A stretch of 26,925 nucleotides of DNA, taken from Bacillota bacterium (GTDB lineage: Bacteria > Bacillota_A > Clostridia > Lachnospirales > Lachnospiraceae). Positions within the stretch are counted from its first letter, which is position 1, and each line of letters opens with the position of its first letter. Below, piece by piece: positions 8,699 through 15,203 of this stretch. The DNA is taken from assembly GCA_023443925.1 (NCBI GenBank), contig JAEZSL010000056.1, forward strand, positions 1 through 26,925. The letters run 5' to 3'. Below the pieces are notes generated by a model. That model searched no databases. It saw only the letters and a program-made list of their open reading frames with translations, and was not told the origin of the DNA. A program made the position numbers and the translations under genes.

Positions 8699-10069
8699 TT
8701 ATTCACTGGCAACAAGTGCCTCAAAATCGTCCTGGGCTTTCTTTGCCCCTTCCTGTGGTGTCAGCTTTCCATCAAATACAGCACTTAGTACACTCTGCAT
8801 AATTGTCCAGTAATAAGAAATACGTTTTGTACTGGGCATGGGTACGGATTTTGTAAATTCTTCCGAAAAAACCTTTAATTCCTGATCATCTTTTAATCCT
8901 TCAATTTCAGATATGTCCTTATTTGCAGTAATTTTATAAGCTTTACTGTACAAAAGGGAAGCTGCCTCATCGGAAGATAGAAATACAGCCAGAAGTTCCG
9001 CTGCTTTCGGATACTTTGTATAAGCAGACACATATGCATTTTGCACCGCACTGAAAGATTTCATGGATTTACCATCATAGGTTGGAAGTTGTGTCACCCC
9101 AAAATCAATGTTTTCTTCTTTGAGAGATTTAACCAGCCAGGGTCCAATGGGATAGTATGCCGTCTTTCCCTCTTTAAATTTTTGTTCCAAAAGCGACATG
9201 GTTTCTAATTTAAGATCATCTGCTTTAATCGGTATTATTTCTTTTAAAGCTGCGATTGCTTCCAGTCCTTTTTCAAATTCCGGCGTGTTAAAGCCGGGAT
9301 TATCCCCATCTATTCCATCCGCACCAAACAACTGAAAGCCGTAAAGACTTAAGAAAGGATAGGCTGGATAACCATCGGTAGGAACCGTCAGGTACCAGAA
9401 CTTATTTTCAGCCGCATTATTATAGGCCCTGGCTTCTTCTTTGATCTGTTCAAAGGTAGATGCCGGTTCTCCGGTAACCAGTGTTTTATTGTAAAGCAGA
9501 GCATAAGTTTCAATGGATACAGGAACCCCGTATATTTTTCCGCTGTCCGTTACTGTCTTTACTGCGGTCTCATTGATTTTCTCCGAAACAGTCTGAGCAC
9601 TGTCCACACTTAGTTCAGCCAGAATCCCGGCATCTTTTGCTGTTAAAAAGGAATCATGGGCGGCCATAAAAACATCTGCACCATTTCCGGAGGGCCCGTC
9701 TAGCATCATTTTATTAATCGTATCCAATCCGTTTTCCTGTACCTCAACCTTGACTCCGTATTTTTGTTCAAACAATTCGGCAACTGCTTTTCCATACTCC
9801 AAGTAGCCTGACAAGGTCCAGAAATTAAGTTTAGCATTGTCTTCCGGTGTTAATTCTTCCAATTCCTCAGACTGTGTCTCAGATCCCGGTACTGCAGAAG
9901 TTTGAGAAACAGCCTCATCCTCTGACTTTTGAGTATCCCCAGCTGCTGTTTGGCCAGCTTCTTCTGCCGTATTCTCCTCCTGCTCAAAAGGTATTTCTTT
10001 TTTAGCGCAGCCGGCAAAAACACTGCATAACAATGTAACAACCAGTAATATACTAAGAATTTTTTTCAT
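8699..10069 (-). CDS. malE: Maltodextrin-binding lipoprotein, MalE-like
   Basis: 456 residues with a signal peptide and lipobox VFAGC (Cys21), followed by a hydrophilic linker rich in Glu, Ser and Thr (about 22-75) before the binding domain. The fold signature is that of the MalE/cluster 1 binding proteins (KLNFWTLSGY, VAELFEQKYGVKVEV, GADVFMAAHD, TAYYPIGPWLVKSL). The start ATG has AGAGG upstream. It lies 196 bases downstream of malG and directly upstream of the GH13 enzyme, which supports malto-oligosaccharides as ligand; that assignment is inference from context. The order malF-malG-malE is reversed from the common malE-first order. Confidence 0.9.
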   Translation of the reverse strand: MKKILSILLVVTLLCSVFAGCAKKEIPFEQEENTAEEAGQTAAGDTQKSEDEAVSQTSAVPGSETQSEELEELTPEDNAKLNFWTLSGYLEYGKAVAELFEQKYGVKVEVQENGLDTINKMMLDGPSGNGADVFMAAHDSFLTAKDAGILAELSVDSAQTVSEKINETAVKTVTDSGKIYGVPVSIETYALLYNKTLVTGEPASTFEQIKEEARAYNNAAENKFWYLTVPTDGYPAYPFLSLYGFQLFGADGIDGDNPGFNTPEFEKGLEAIAALKEIIPIKADDLKLETMSLLEQKFKEGKTAYYPIGPWLVKSLKEENIDFGVTQLPTYDGKSMKSFSAVQNAYVSAYTKYPKAAELLAVFLSSDEAASLLYSKAYKITANKDISEIEGLKDDQELKVFSEEFTKSVPMPSTKRISYYWTIMQSVLSAVFDGKLTPQEGAKKAQDDFEALVASE

Positions 10070-10265
10070 CTTCTTTACCTCTTTCTTATTATTTTTTTCT
10101 ACAATCTTTATGAATAGTTTTTATCCAGGTTTTTTACTTTGACTTCTGGTTTGGTTTTACTTTCAAACTTTTATTTATTAATTTTTATTTCTTTTGTTTT
10201 CTTAATGTAATATCCTAATGACTTTTACCGTTTTGATTATGCTTCTAAAAGAAATGCACAAATTC
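10070..10265 (-). other. Purine-rich malG-malE intergenic spacer
   Basis: On the coding (minus) strand this 196-base spacer is strongly A-rich and has few C residues. I see no convincing terminator hairpin and no good -35/-10 pair, so malE is most simply transcribed from the malF promoter. The unstructured A-rich stretch could help the abundant binding protein's translation or mRNA stability (inference). Confidence 0.35.
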
Positions 10266-11087
10266 TCATCCTTTATCCGCTCCGGATGAAACACCCTGAA
10301 CCAGATATTTCTGGAAAATAATAAACATTACCGTTATTGGCACTGCTATCAGTACGGCACCGCAAGCAAATATTGTAAAGTTTGTACTTTCCTTTCCATT
10401 GATAAGGGCAAATAATCCAACTGCCAGGGTTCTAGTCTTATCACCGGATAAAAGGATATTCGGCAGTATATAATCCATCCAGGGCAGCATAAACTGTGAT
10501 ACCGCACAGTAAGTGATGATAGGTTTTGACATGGGAAGCGTAATATACCAAAAGGTCCTAAACCTTGTACAGCCGTCCATATAAGCAGCTTCATCAATGG
10601 AAAGGGGTATCCCGTCCAGATAACCTTTTACCAGCCAGGTATTATATGGAATCGCTCCGGCAGAGTATACGATAATCAGAGTAACAGGCTTTCCGATCAG
10701 ACCTAATGTAAGAAACAGCGTATAAATTGCAGTCATGGATAAAAAGGTTGGAAACATGGATAAAATCATAATCGCCATCAGACCGTTTTTTTTACCTTTG
10801 AACTGGAACCTGGACATAATCCAGGCTGTAACCATGATCAGTGCCACGGATAATACCATATTTGCAAGAGCAACCTTTAACGTATTAAGAAACCATATCC
10901 CATAACTGGTTTCGGTAAAGAGACGTTTATAGTTAGCAATTGTAAGCTCGTCAATTCTTATGTTTTCTGAGGGACCGCTTCCTTTTTGAAAAGATGACAA
11001 AACGATCCAGATAACCGGTACAAGAACTATGCATGACATGAAGACCAGTTCCGTATGGATTAAAACAGATGTAATTTTTTTCTTCAT
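10266..11087 (-). CDS. malG: Maltodextrin ABC transporter permease, MalG-like
   Basis: 273 residues with six predicted membrane segments and the ATPase-docking EAA loop IDEAAYMDGCTRFRTFWYIT (about 164-183). The C-terminus FQKYLVQGVSSGADKG resembles MalG ends. AGGAGG lies seven bases before the start, and the malF stop codon overlaps this ribosome site, so the two permeases are tightly coupled. With MalF it forms the membrane channel for malto-oligosaccharides. The ATPase (MsmX/MalK type) is not encoded in the window. Confidence 0.92.
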   Translation of the reverse strand: MKKKITSVLIHTELVFMSCIVLVPVIWIVLSSFQKGSGPSENIRIDELTIANYKRLFTETSYGIWFLNTLKVALANMVLSVALIMVTAWIMSRFQFKGKKNGLMAIMILSMFPTFLSMTAIYTLFLTLGLIGKPVTLIIVYSAGAIPYNTWLVKGYLDGIPLSIDEAAYMDGCTRFRTFWYITLPMSKPIITYCAVSQFMLPWMDYILPNILLSGDKTRTLAVGLFALINGKESTNFTIFACGAVLIAVPITVMFIIFQKYLVQGVSSGADKG

Positions 11088-11098
11088 TCCTGCTCCTC

Positions 11099-12436
11099 CT
11101 ATAATTCCTTAAAGGAAACGGTTCTTTTAAAATTCCAGAAAGATACGGCACCCACCATGGCAAAAAGCAGGACACTCATAACAGCAGCAATGTCATACAT
11201 CTGCTGGTTTAATGTCAATTTATAGATCCAGGAAATCAAGATATCCGTACTGCCTGCAAACTGCATATCTGCATTACTTGGTCCACCCTGGGTGAGAAAG
11301 TAAATTGCACCAAATGCATTAAAATTGCCTGCCATACTCATAATTAAATTAGCCGAGGTAGCCTGCAAAACTAAAGGCAGAGTAATTTTACGGAAACTCT
11401 GAAAGCTTCCTGCACCATCTATGGCGGCTGCTTCGTACAGACTCTGATCGAGATTAGCCAATACCCCCAGCATCATTACCATAAATACAGGAAAGCCTAA
11501 CCATAGATTTACGACAACAATTGTAATCTTAGCGATAACCGGATCCGTTAAGAATGGAATGTTGACAGAAATAATGCCAAGCTTTAACAGAATCTGGTTA
11601 AGGGGACCGAATTGTCCGTTCAGAAGATTACGGAATACCAAAAGGGACACCATCTGCGGAATAGCCCATGGCAGTATTAAAATCGTCCGGAATATACTTT
11701 TGCCATGAACGGAGGGATGATTCAAAATTAAGGCCTGGAGCATTCCAAAAAAATAAGTACTTAACGTTCCTGCCAAGGTCCAGATCACTGTCCAGTTTAA
11801 AACCTTCAAAAATGTATGGGACCAGATAGGAACCAGGAACAATTTGCGGAAATTTGAGAACCCCACCCAGTCAAGGAGATTCCCCGGGGGCAAATGATCT
11901 CTGTTATAATTTAAGAATGCCGTTAAAACAGAAAATACAATAGGCATTACTACAATAAACAAAAATACGATTCCTATGGGCAATAGTACTATGTAAGCGA
12001 AATTTTTACTGTAAAACTGTTTAAAGTAATTCTTGGAACTGATATATACACCGGTTTTATCAATTTGCAGTCCGGACTTATAAGCATCCATAACATTCCA
12101 TAGATAAGCGGTTATGAATAACCCTAATACAAATAGTGAGATAACTCCCTTTATTAATAGCATGGTAGAATGATCCCCATATTTAACGCCGGTTTTTACC
12201 CCTAAGGTAATCAATCCCCATATTCCCTTCGTAAAAAAGCCTCCATGCAAGCGGATTGAAAAATCCGGTATTAACCCTCTGACATATTCCAGCCAATATC
12301 CACTAAGCAGCTCGATACAAATCATAAACAGCTGTATTCCAAAAATCAGCAGCCCTTTCAGCCTTTGTCTGCATACTATAAACTGCCCGCTTCCCCATAT
12401 AAAAACAGACAGCCATAATGCTTTACATTTTTTCAT
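11099..12436 (-). CDS. malF: Maltodextrin ABC transporter permease, MalF-like, with extra N-terminal membrane domain
   Basis: 445 residues. The core permease (about 145-445) carries the EAA loop YEAAAIDGAGSFQSF (334-348) and the MalF-type segment FLTQGGPSN. The first 140 residues form an additional domain with about three hydrophobic segments and a GSGQF motif near residue 15. This differs from the single LplB domain of the other importers here and recalls the added N-terminal helices of MalF proteins. The ATG has only a modest AGG at short spacing. A 9-codon upstream ORF (12441-12470) ends four bases before it, and a strong GAGGAGG lies further upstream, so initiation may be coupled. It is the first gene of the operon. 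Confidence 0.9.
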   Translation of the reverse strand: MKKCKALWLSVFIWGSGQFIVCRQRLKGLLIFGIQLFMICIELLSGYWLEYVRGLIPDFSIRLHGGFFTKGIWGLITLGVKTGVKYGDHSTMLLIKGVISLFVLGLFITAYLWNVMDAYKSGLQIDKTGVYISSKNYFKQFYSKNFAYIVLLPIGIVFLFIVVMPIVFSVLTAFLNYNRDHLPPGNLLDWVGFSNFRKLFLVPIWSHTFLKVLNWTVIWTLAGTLSTYFFGMLQALILNHPSVHGKSIFRTILILPWAIPQMVSLLVFRNLLNGQFGPLNQILLKLGIISVNIPFLTDPVIAKITIVVVNLWLGFPVFMVMMLGVLANLDQSLYEAAAIDGAGSFQSFRKITLPLVLQATSANLIMSMAGNFNAFGAIYFLTQGGPSNADMQFAGSTDILISWIYKLTLNQQMYDIAAVMSVLLFAMVGAVSFWNFKRTVSFKEL

Positions 12437-12440
12437 AATC

Positions 12441-12470
12441 CTAACACCTGTCTCTCATTTCAAATTTCAT
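12441..12470 (-). other. Possible 9-codon leader ORF upstream of malF
   Basis: The minus strand reads ATG for the peptide MKFEMRDRC, then TAG four bases before the malF ATG. The strongest ribosome site of the leader, GAGGAGG, lies 16 bases before this small ORF, which is long for direct use. It is a possible coupling device and may be fortuitous. Confidence 0.25.
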
Positions 12471-12516
12471 ATCCTTGCCTATCTCGCCTCCTCATTTATA
12501 AAAAACACATAATTAC

Positions 12517-12528
12517 TTAAGCGCTTAA
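12517..12528. promoter_or_regulatory. LacI-type operator O1 at the malF start of transcription
   Basis: A perfect 12-bp palindrome TTAAGCGCTTAA lies about 9 bases downstream of the -10 box, overlapping the predicted transcription start. This is the classic place for a repressor roadblock. LacI-family proteins bind palindromes with a central CpG. The neighbouring LacI-type gene at 12840-13763 is the likely binder (inference). Confidence 0.7.
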
Positions 12529-12537
12529 ATTACTGTA

Positions 12538-12566
12538 ATTATAGTATTTATAAAATATATAGTCAA
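12538..12566 (-). promoter_or_regulatory. Strong promoter of the malF-malG-malE-GH13 operon
   Basis: Minus-strand TTGACT (12561-12566, 5 of 6) and TATAAT (12538-12543, perfect) are separated by 17 bp. The start of transcription would fall in or next to the operator palindrome at 12517-12528, leaving a leader of about 95 bases before malF. Confidence 0.82.
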
Positions 12567-12716
12567 TCAAATATGTGCATTTTATATATTTTCATCATAA
12601 TATACAATTGATTTTTATTTCATTTTCACTTAACGAACTTAACAATTCTTTTTTAAGTAAATGGAAATGATAAACAGCTGTTATTTTCCGCTATGGTTTG
12701 GTTATCTACTCTTTTG

Positions 12717-12728
12717 TTAAGTACTTAA
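12717..12728. promoter_or_regulatory. LacI-type operator O2, 200 bp from O1
   Basis: A perfect palindrome TTAAGTACTTAA has the same half-site (TTAAG) as O1 and differs only in the central CG, which is TA here. Its start is exactly 200 bp from that of O1, close to 19 helical turns, which would put the two sites on the same DNA face. It lies between the lacI terminator and the malF promoter. Confidence 0.5.
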
Positions 12729-12747
12729 TTATTTTGGAGTAGAATAA

Positions 12748-12786
12748 AAAAGAAATCGTGATTTGGTAATTATCACGATTTCTTTT
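12748..12786 (-). terminator. Terminator of the lacI-type gene
   Basis: A perfect 15-bp stem (12748-12762 with 12772-12786) has a 9-base loop. Read on the minus strand it ends in a T-run (TTTCTTTTTTATT). It lies about 53 bases after the repressor stop. Confidence 0.9.
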
Positions 12787-12839
12787 CGCTCACTTATAAT
12801 TTTATATACTAAGATTAAAATGTTATAATTGCAATTTAT

Positions 12840-13763
12840 TTAATTATCCGTCCCCAAAGGCCGTATATAGGAAACTCTCTCCACTTCGTCAAGGTTGTCC
12901 AGGCGCAGTAACCTGTCCATTATCTCAACCGCTTTTTCTGCTTTCTGTTTATTACTTACTATAATTAATTTAGTATCAGGCAGCAGCATAATATCCTTAT
13001 CAGAATTTATCACCACAGATATATTACGGTTATCTGCATAATTTTCCACCTGCATTCCTAATAATTCACCGATAACCAACCCTTTCTGATTATGGTGTTC
13101 CTGCAGAAACTGTATCAGGCTGCTGTCATAGCGGTTAACAAATATATCTTCGGGAGGTATCCTCTTAGATATGGTCTCGTAAACGTTTCTGTTATAGTGA
13201 TCCTCCATAACAACATAAAAGCGGTCACCCAGCTGTTTTTTGGCTGCTTGTAAAACGCTTTCATAATCAGTAAGTATTTTACAGAAAATAGGATCTTCTA
13301 TATATCCGTCAATAAAGATTGCCGGTACATAAAACCTGGAGGCAATGGCTTTTTGGCGTTCTTCATCCATGTCCAGAATAAATACGGCATCTAAAGAACG
13401 TTTCTGCCCTATTACGATATCCTTTTCCATTTCTTTGGCAGGTAATAAGACCACATCATAACCTTTCGGATATAGATTTCTCTGAATTTCCCGGGAAAGG
13501 TCATAATATTGATAGATTTTACTTTTTTTGTTCCGTCCCTCCATATTAATTATGATCCCTGCCAAATAACTTCTTTGGCTTGCCAGGGTTTTCGCATTCA
13601 TATTGGGGACATATTTTAACTTATTGGCGACTTCAAAAATATGCATTCTTGTCTCATGGCTGATTTTTTCCTTTTCCGAATAATTAAGCACATAGGAAAC
13701 CGTAGCAGTAGAAACTCCCGCTTCCTTTGCGATGTCTTTCATGGTAACCCGTTTATCTGACAT
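12840..13763 (-). CDS. LacI-family transcriptional repressor, probable maltodextrin regulator
   Basis: 307 residues. An N-terminal LacI helix-turn-helix (MKDIAKEAGVSTATVSYVLN, about 8-27) and hinge (VPNMNAKTLAS, about 52-62) precede a shortened, divergent sugar-binding domain; the family is usually 330-340 residues. The end is followed by a clean terminator, so I read it as a naturally short protein and not a broken gene. The recognition helix has Tyr where many members have Arg (TVSYVLN instead of TVSRVLN). GGGAGG lies five bases before the ATG. It sits directly upstream of the malF operon and has an operator-like site on its own promoter, so autoregulation and control of malF are inferred. 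Confidence 0.9.
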   Translation of the reverse strand: MSDKRVTMKDIAKEAGVSTATVSYVLNYSEKEKISHETRMHIFEVANKLKYVPNMNAKTLASQRSYLAGIIINMEGRNKKSKIYQYYDLSREIQRNLYPKGYDVVLLPAKEMEKDIVIGQKRSLDAVFILDMDEERQKAIASRFYVPAIFIDGYIEDPIFCKILTDYESVLQAAKKQLGDRFYVVMEDHYNRNVYETISKRIPPEDIFVNRYDSSLIQFLQEHHNQKGLVIGELLGMQVENYADNRNISVVINSDKDIMLLPDTKLIIVSNKQKAEKAVEIMDRLLRLDNLDEVERVSYIRPLGTDN

Positions 13764-13786
13764 AATAACCTCCCGGAACTGATTCC

Positions 13787-13798
13787 TTATGCGGTTAA
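13787..13798. promoter_or_regulatory. Degenerate operator copy on the lacI promoter
   Basis: The minus strand reads TTAACCGCATAA, which matches the malF palindrome TTAAGCGCTTAA at 10 of 12 positions. It starts at the last base of the -10 box, covering the predicted transcription start. This suggests weak autorepression. Confidence 0.45.
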
Positions 13799-13826
13799 GT
13801 ATATCATTTTGCTAATATACTGTCAA
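13798..13826 (-). promoter_or_regulatory. Promoter of the lacI-type repressor gene
   Basis: Minus-strand TTGACA (13821-13826, perfect) and TATACT (13798-13803, 5 of 6) with a 17-bp spacer. The leader to the ATG is about 28 bases. Confidence 0.8.
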
Positions 13827-13894
13827 TTTAGAACACCGGGTATGTATCAATTTTTTCCTTCTCTGTTATCGCCTGATAGTAATTATAAACAACA

Positions 13895-14689
13895 CTAAAA
13901 TTTTTGCATGTTATTTATCTCCAAAATAATATTTAAACCTAACTCTCTTGCATCATAATACGCTTTTTTTACAGTATCGTCATAGACCTGAATAGGCTCA
14001 TGACAGTCTGAACCGATGATTACAGGGATTTTTGCTTCAACTGCCTTTCTCCAAAACTGAATATGAGGATATTGATACCGCTCTCCATCAACAAATTCAT
14101 GTAATCCTCGGCGGTATCCGTTAGCATTGTATTCTAAAATGATGTTATTGCCGGCCGCTGCTTCAATTATCATATCACTGGCATGGCTGCAATTATCATC
14201 CCATGCTATATTATTGACAAAAATGATATCCGGATGGGCAAAAACACTAAAATAGCCGCTTTTCATGCCTTGTATGGAATAATTGGCATACTCAATATAT
14301 TGTTCCGAATTATCTATATTATACACATTTATCATATTATCATAGGAATCTTCATAAAAATGCTGACCCATTATGAGATAATCACACTTTTTTTCCTTTA
14401 ATAAACTATCATAATAATATTCTTTTCCCTTTAGATATTCCCCTTCAAAACCGCATAATATCTCCAGTTTATTTTTATAGCTTTCTTTTAACTTCAGTAC
14501 GGTAACAATATATTCCTCTAATTCACTATATGGCATCCGCATCCCAAAAACATCACCGGGAAAAGGCAGATGATCTGAGAAACCTAAAATATCCAGATTA
14601 TATTCAAGGGCTTTCTCCACATAATCCTCTTCGGTTCCAAAAGCATGCCTGCAACGAGCACAATGCGTGTGGTAATTTACTTTTTTCAT
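13895..14689 (-). CDS. PHP-domain phosphoesterase, histidinol-phosphatase (HisJ)-like
   Basis: 264 residues from the ATG at 14687-14689, which follows GGGAG at five bases. The frame is open up to 14713 but that extension is the repeat element, not protein. The PHP metal-binding motifs are present in order: NYHTHC (residues 5-10), GFSDH, GFEGEY, GQHF, FAHPD and GSDCHEP. PHP proteins use three metal ions to hydrolyse phosphate esters. The HisJ-like group includes histidinol-phosphatases and sugar-phosphate phosphatases. No other histidine biosynthesis gene is nearby, so a role in sugar-phosphate turnover is as likely. Three tandem 80-bp elements lie directly upstream, and its ribosome site is part of the first. 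Confidence 0.85.
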   Translation of the reverse strand: MKKVNYHTHCARCRHAFGTEEDYVEKALEYNLDILGFSDHLPFPGDVFGMRMPYSELEEYIVTVLKLKESYKNKLEILCGFEGEYLKGKEYYYDSLLKEKKCDYLIMGQHFYEDSYDNMINVYNIDNSEQYIEYANYSIQGMKSGYFSVFAHPDIIFVNNIAWDDNCSHASDMIIEAAAGNNIILEYNANGYRRGLHEFVDGERYQYPHIQFWRKAVEAKIPVIIGSDCHEPIQVYDDTVKKAYYDARELGLNIILEINNMQKF

Positions 14690-14706
14690 ACTAACTCCCA
14701 TGGCAT
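14686..14706 (-). other. Six-codon micro-ORF overlapping the PHP gene start
   Basis: The minus strand reads ATG for MPWELV and a TGA that overlaps the PHP ATG as ATGA. The GGGAG ribosome site of the PHP gene lies inside this micro-ORF. The two upstream element copies hold the related MQWELV followed by TGA. The overlap is clear in the sequence; whether it is translated is unknown. Confidence 0.35.
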
Positions 14707-14931
14707 AAAACATCTGCTGGCGGATGTTTTACTGCCTCAAATCAGGGTGTGAAATGTCTTTTATTTCACACTAGCTCCCATTGCATAAAACATCTGCTGG
14801 CAGATGTTTTACTGCCTCAAATCAGGGTGTGAAATGTCTTTTATTTCACACTAGCTCCCATTGCATAAAACATCTGCTGGCGGATGTTTTACTGCCTCAA
14901 ATCAGGATGTGAAATTGCTTTTTATTTCATA
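14691..14931 (-). repeat. Three tandem copies of an 80-bp leader element carrying a ribosome site
   Basis: Units 14691-14770, 14771-14850 and 14851-14931 are nearly identical, with an 80-bp period and a few substitutions plus one inserted base in the third. Each unit has a hairpin of 10-bp arms AAAACATCTG/CAGATGTTTT with a 4-base loop (one G:T pair in two copies) and a second 7-bp inverted repeat GTGAAAT/ATTTCAC, degenerate in copy three. On the minus strand each unit ends in ATGGGAGCTAGTGTG or a variant. The copy next to the PHP gene supplies its GGGAG and start region, so the array looks like a tandem duplication of the gene's own leader. Confidence 0.88.
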
Positions 14932-14945
14932 CTAATGCCTATGTA

Positions 14946-14984
14946 TATCGCAAGCTTGCTTACGATACAAGCTTGCTTGCGATA
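14946..14984. repeat. Palindromic and tandem repeat next to the 80-bp array
   Basis: A 10-bp inverted repeat TATCGCAAGC (14946-14955) and GCTTGCGATA (14975-14984) surrounds an inner part that also makes two near-identical 17-base direct copies on the minus strand (TATCGYAAGCAAGCTTG). It resembles a dispersed palindromic element. No gene is present. Confidence 0.6.
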
Positions 14985-14997
14985 ATGCTTAAATAAA

Positions 14998-15027
14998 AGA
15001 TTAAAAATGCAACGCATTTTTCAATCT
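14998..15027 (-). terminator. Hairpin with T-run, candidate terminator of the YesMN-linked importer operon
   Basis: A stem of 13 pairs with one bulge (AGATTAAAAATGC against its complement) has an AAC loop. On the minus strand the hairpin runs into T-rich sequence. It lies about 180 bases after the lipoprotein stop at 15204, beyond the MITE-like repeat, so some read-through RNA would include that repeat. The palindrome could serve either strand. Confidence 0.45.
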
Positions 15028-15062
15028 ATATTTCTTTCTATGGTTAGGTGACACATTATACT

Positions 15063-15183
15063 GAGGCTGTTACATAATATTGAATTTACGCAAGCCTGGC
15101 CTGGAATATAGTTATATTTCATATAATATCTGTGAAATGTAAACCATAATCTCTCCAGGTCAATAGAATTTTGCAACAGCCCC
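15063..15183. repeat. MITE-like 121-bp imperfect inverted repeat
   Basis: The outer ends are GAGGCTGTTACA (15063) and, on the other strand, GGGGCTGTTGCA (from 15183), continuing as imperfect inverted repeats for about 25 bases. Inner paired blocks CCTGGA/TCCAGG and ATTTCA/TGAAAT extend the fold. TTATA occurs on both sides (15056-15060 and 15184-15188), as expected for a target duplication, although two extra bases separate the left copy from the end. No coding capacity is present. It could instead be a degenerate terminator of the lipoprotein gene. Confidence 0.5.
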
Positions 15184-15203
15184 TTATATTTTATTAAGTA
15201 ATA

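Noticed and set aside
10070..10265. Separate malE promoter or terminator in the malG-malE spacer
   Set aside because: No hairpin with a T-run and no acceptable -35/-10 pair was found; only an A-rich spacer.
12840..13763. LacI-type gene read as truncated or frameshifted
   Set aside because: It is only modestly shorter than usual, has good start signals and ends before a clean terminator; I saw no leftover family motifs in other frames.
14691..14931. Regular repeats that might suggest a CRISPR array
   Set aside because: The 80-bp units are head-to-tail with no unique spacers, only three copies, and no cas genes are nearby.
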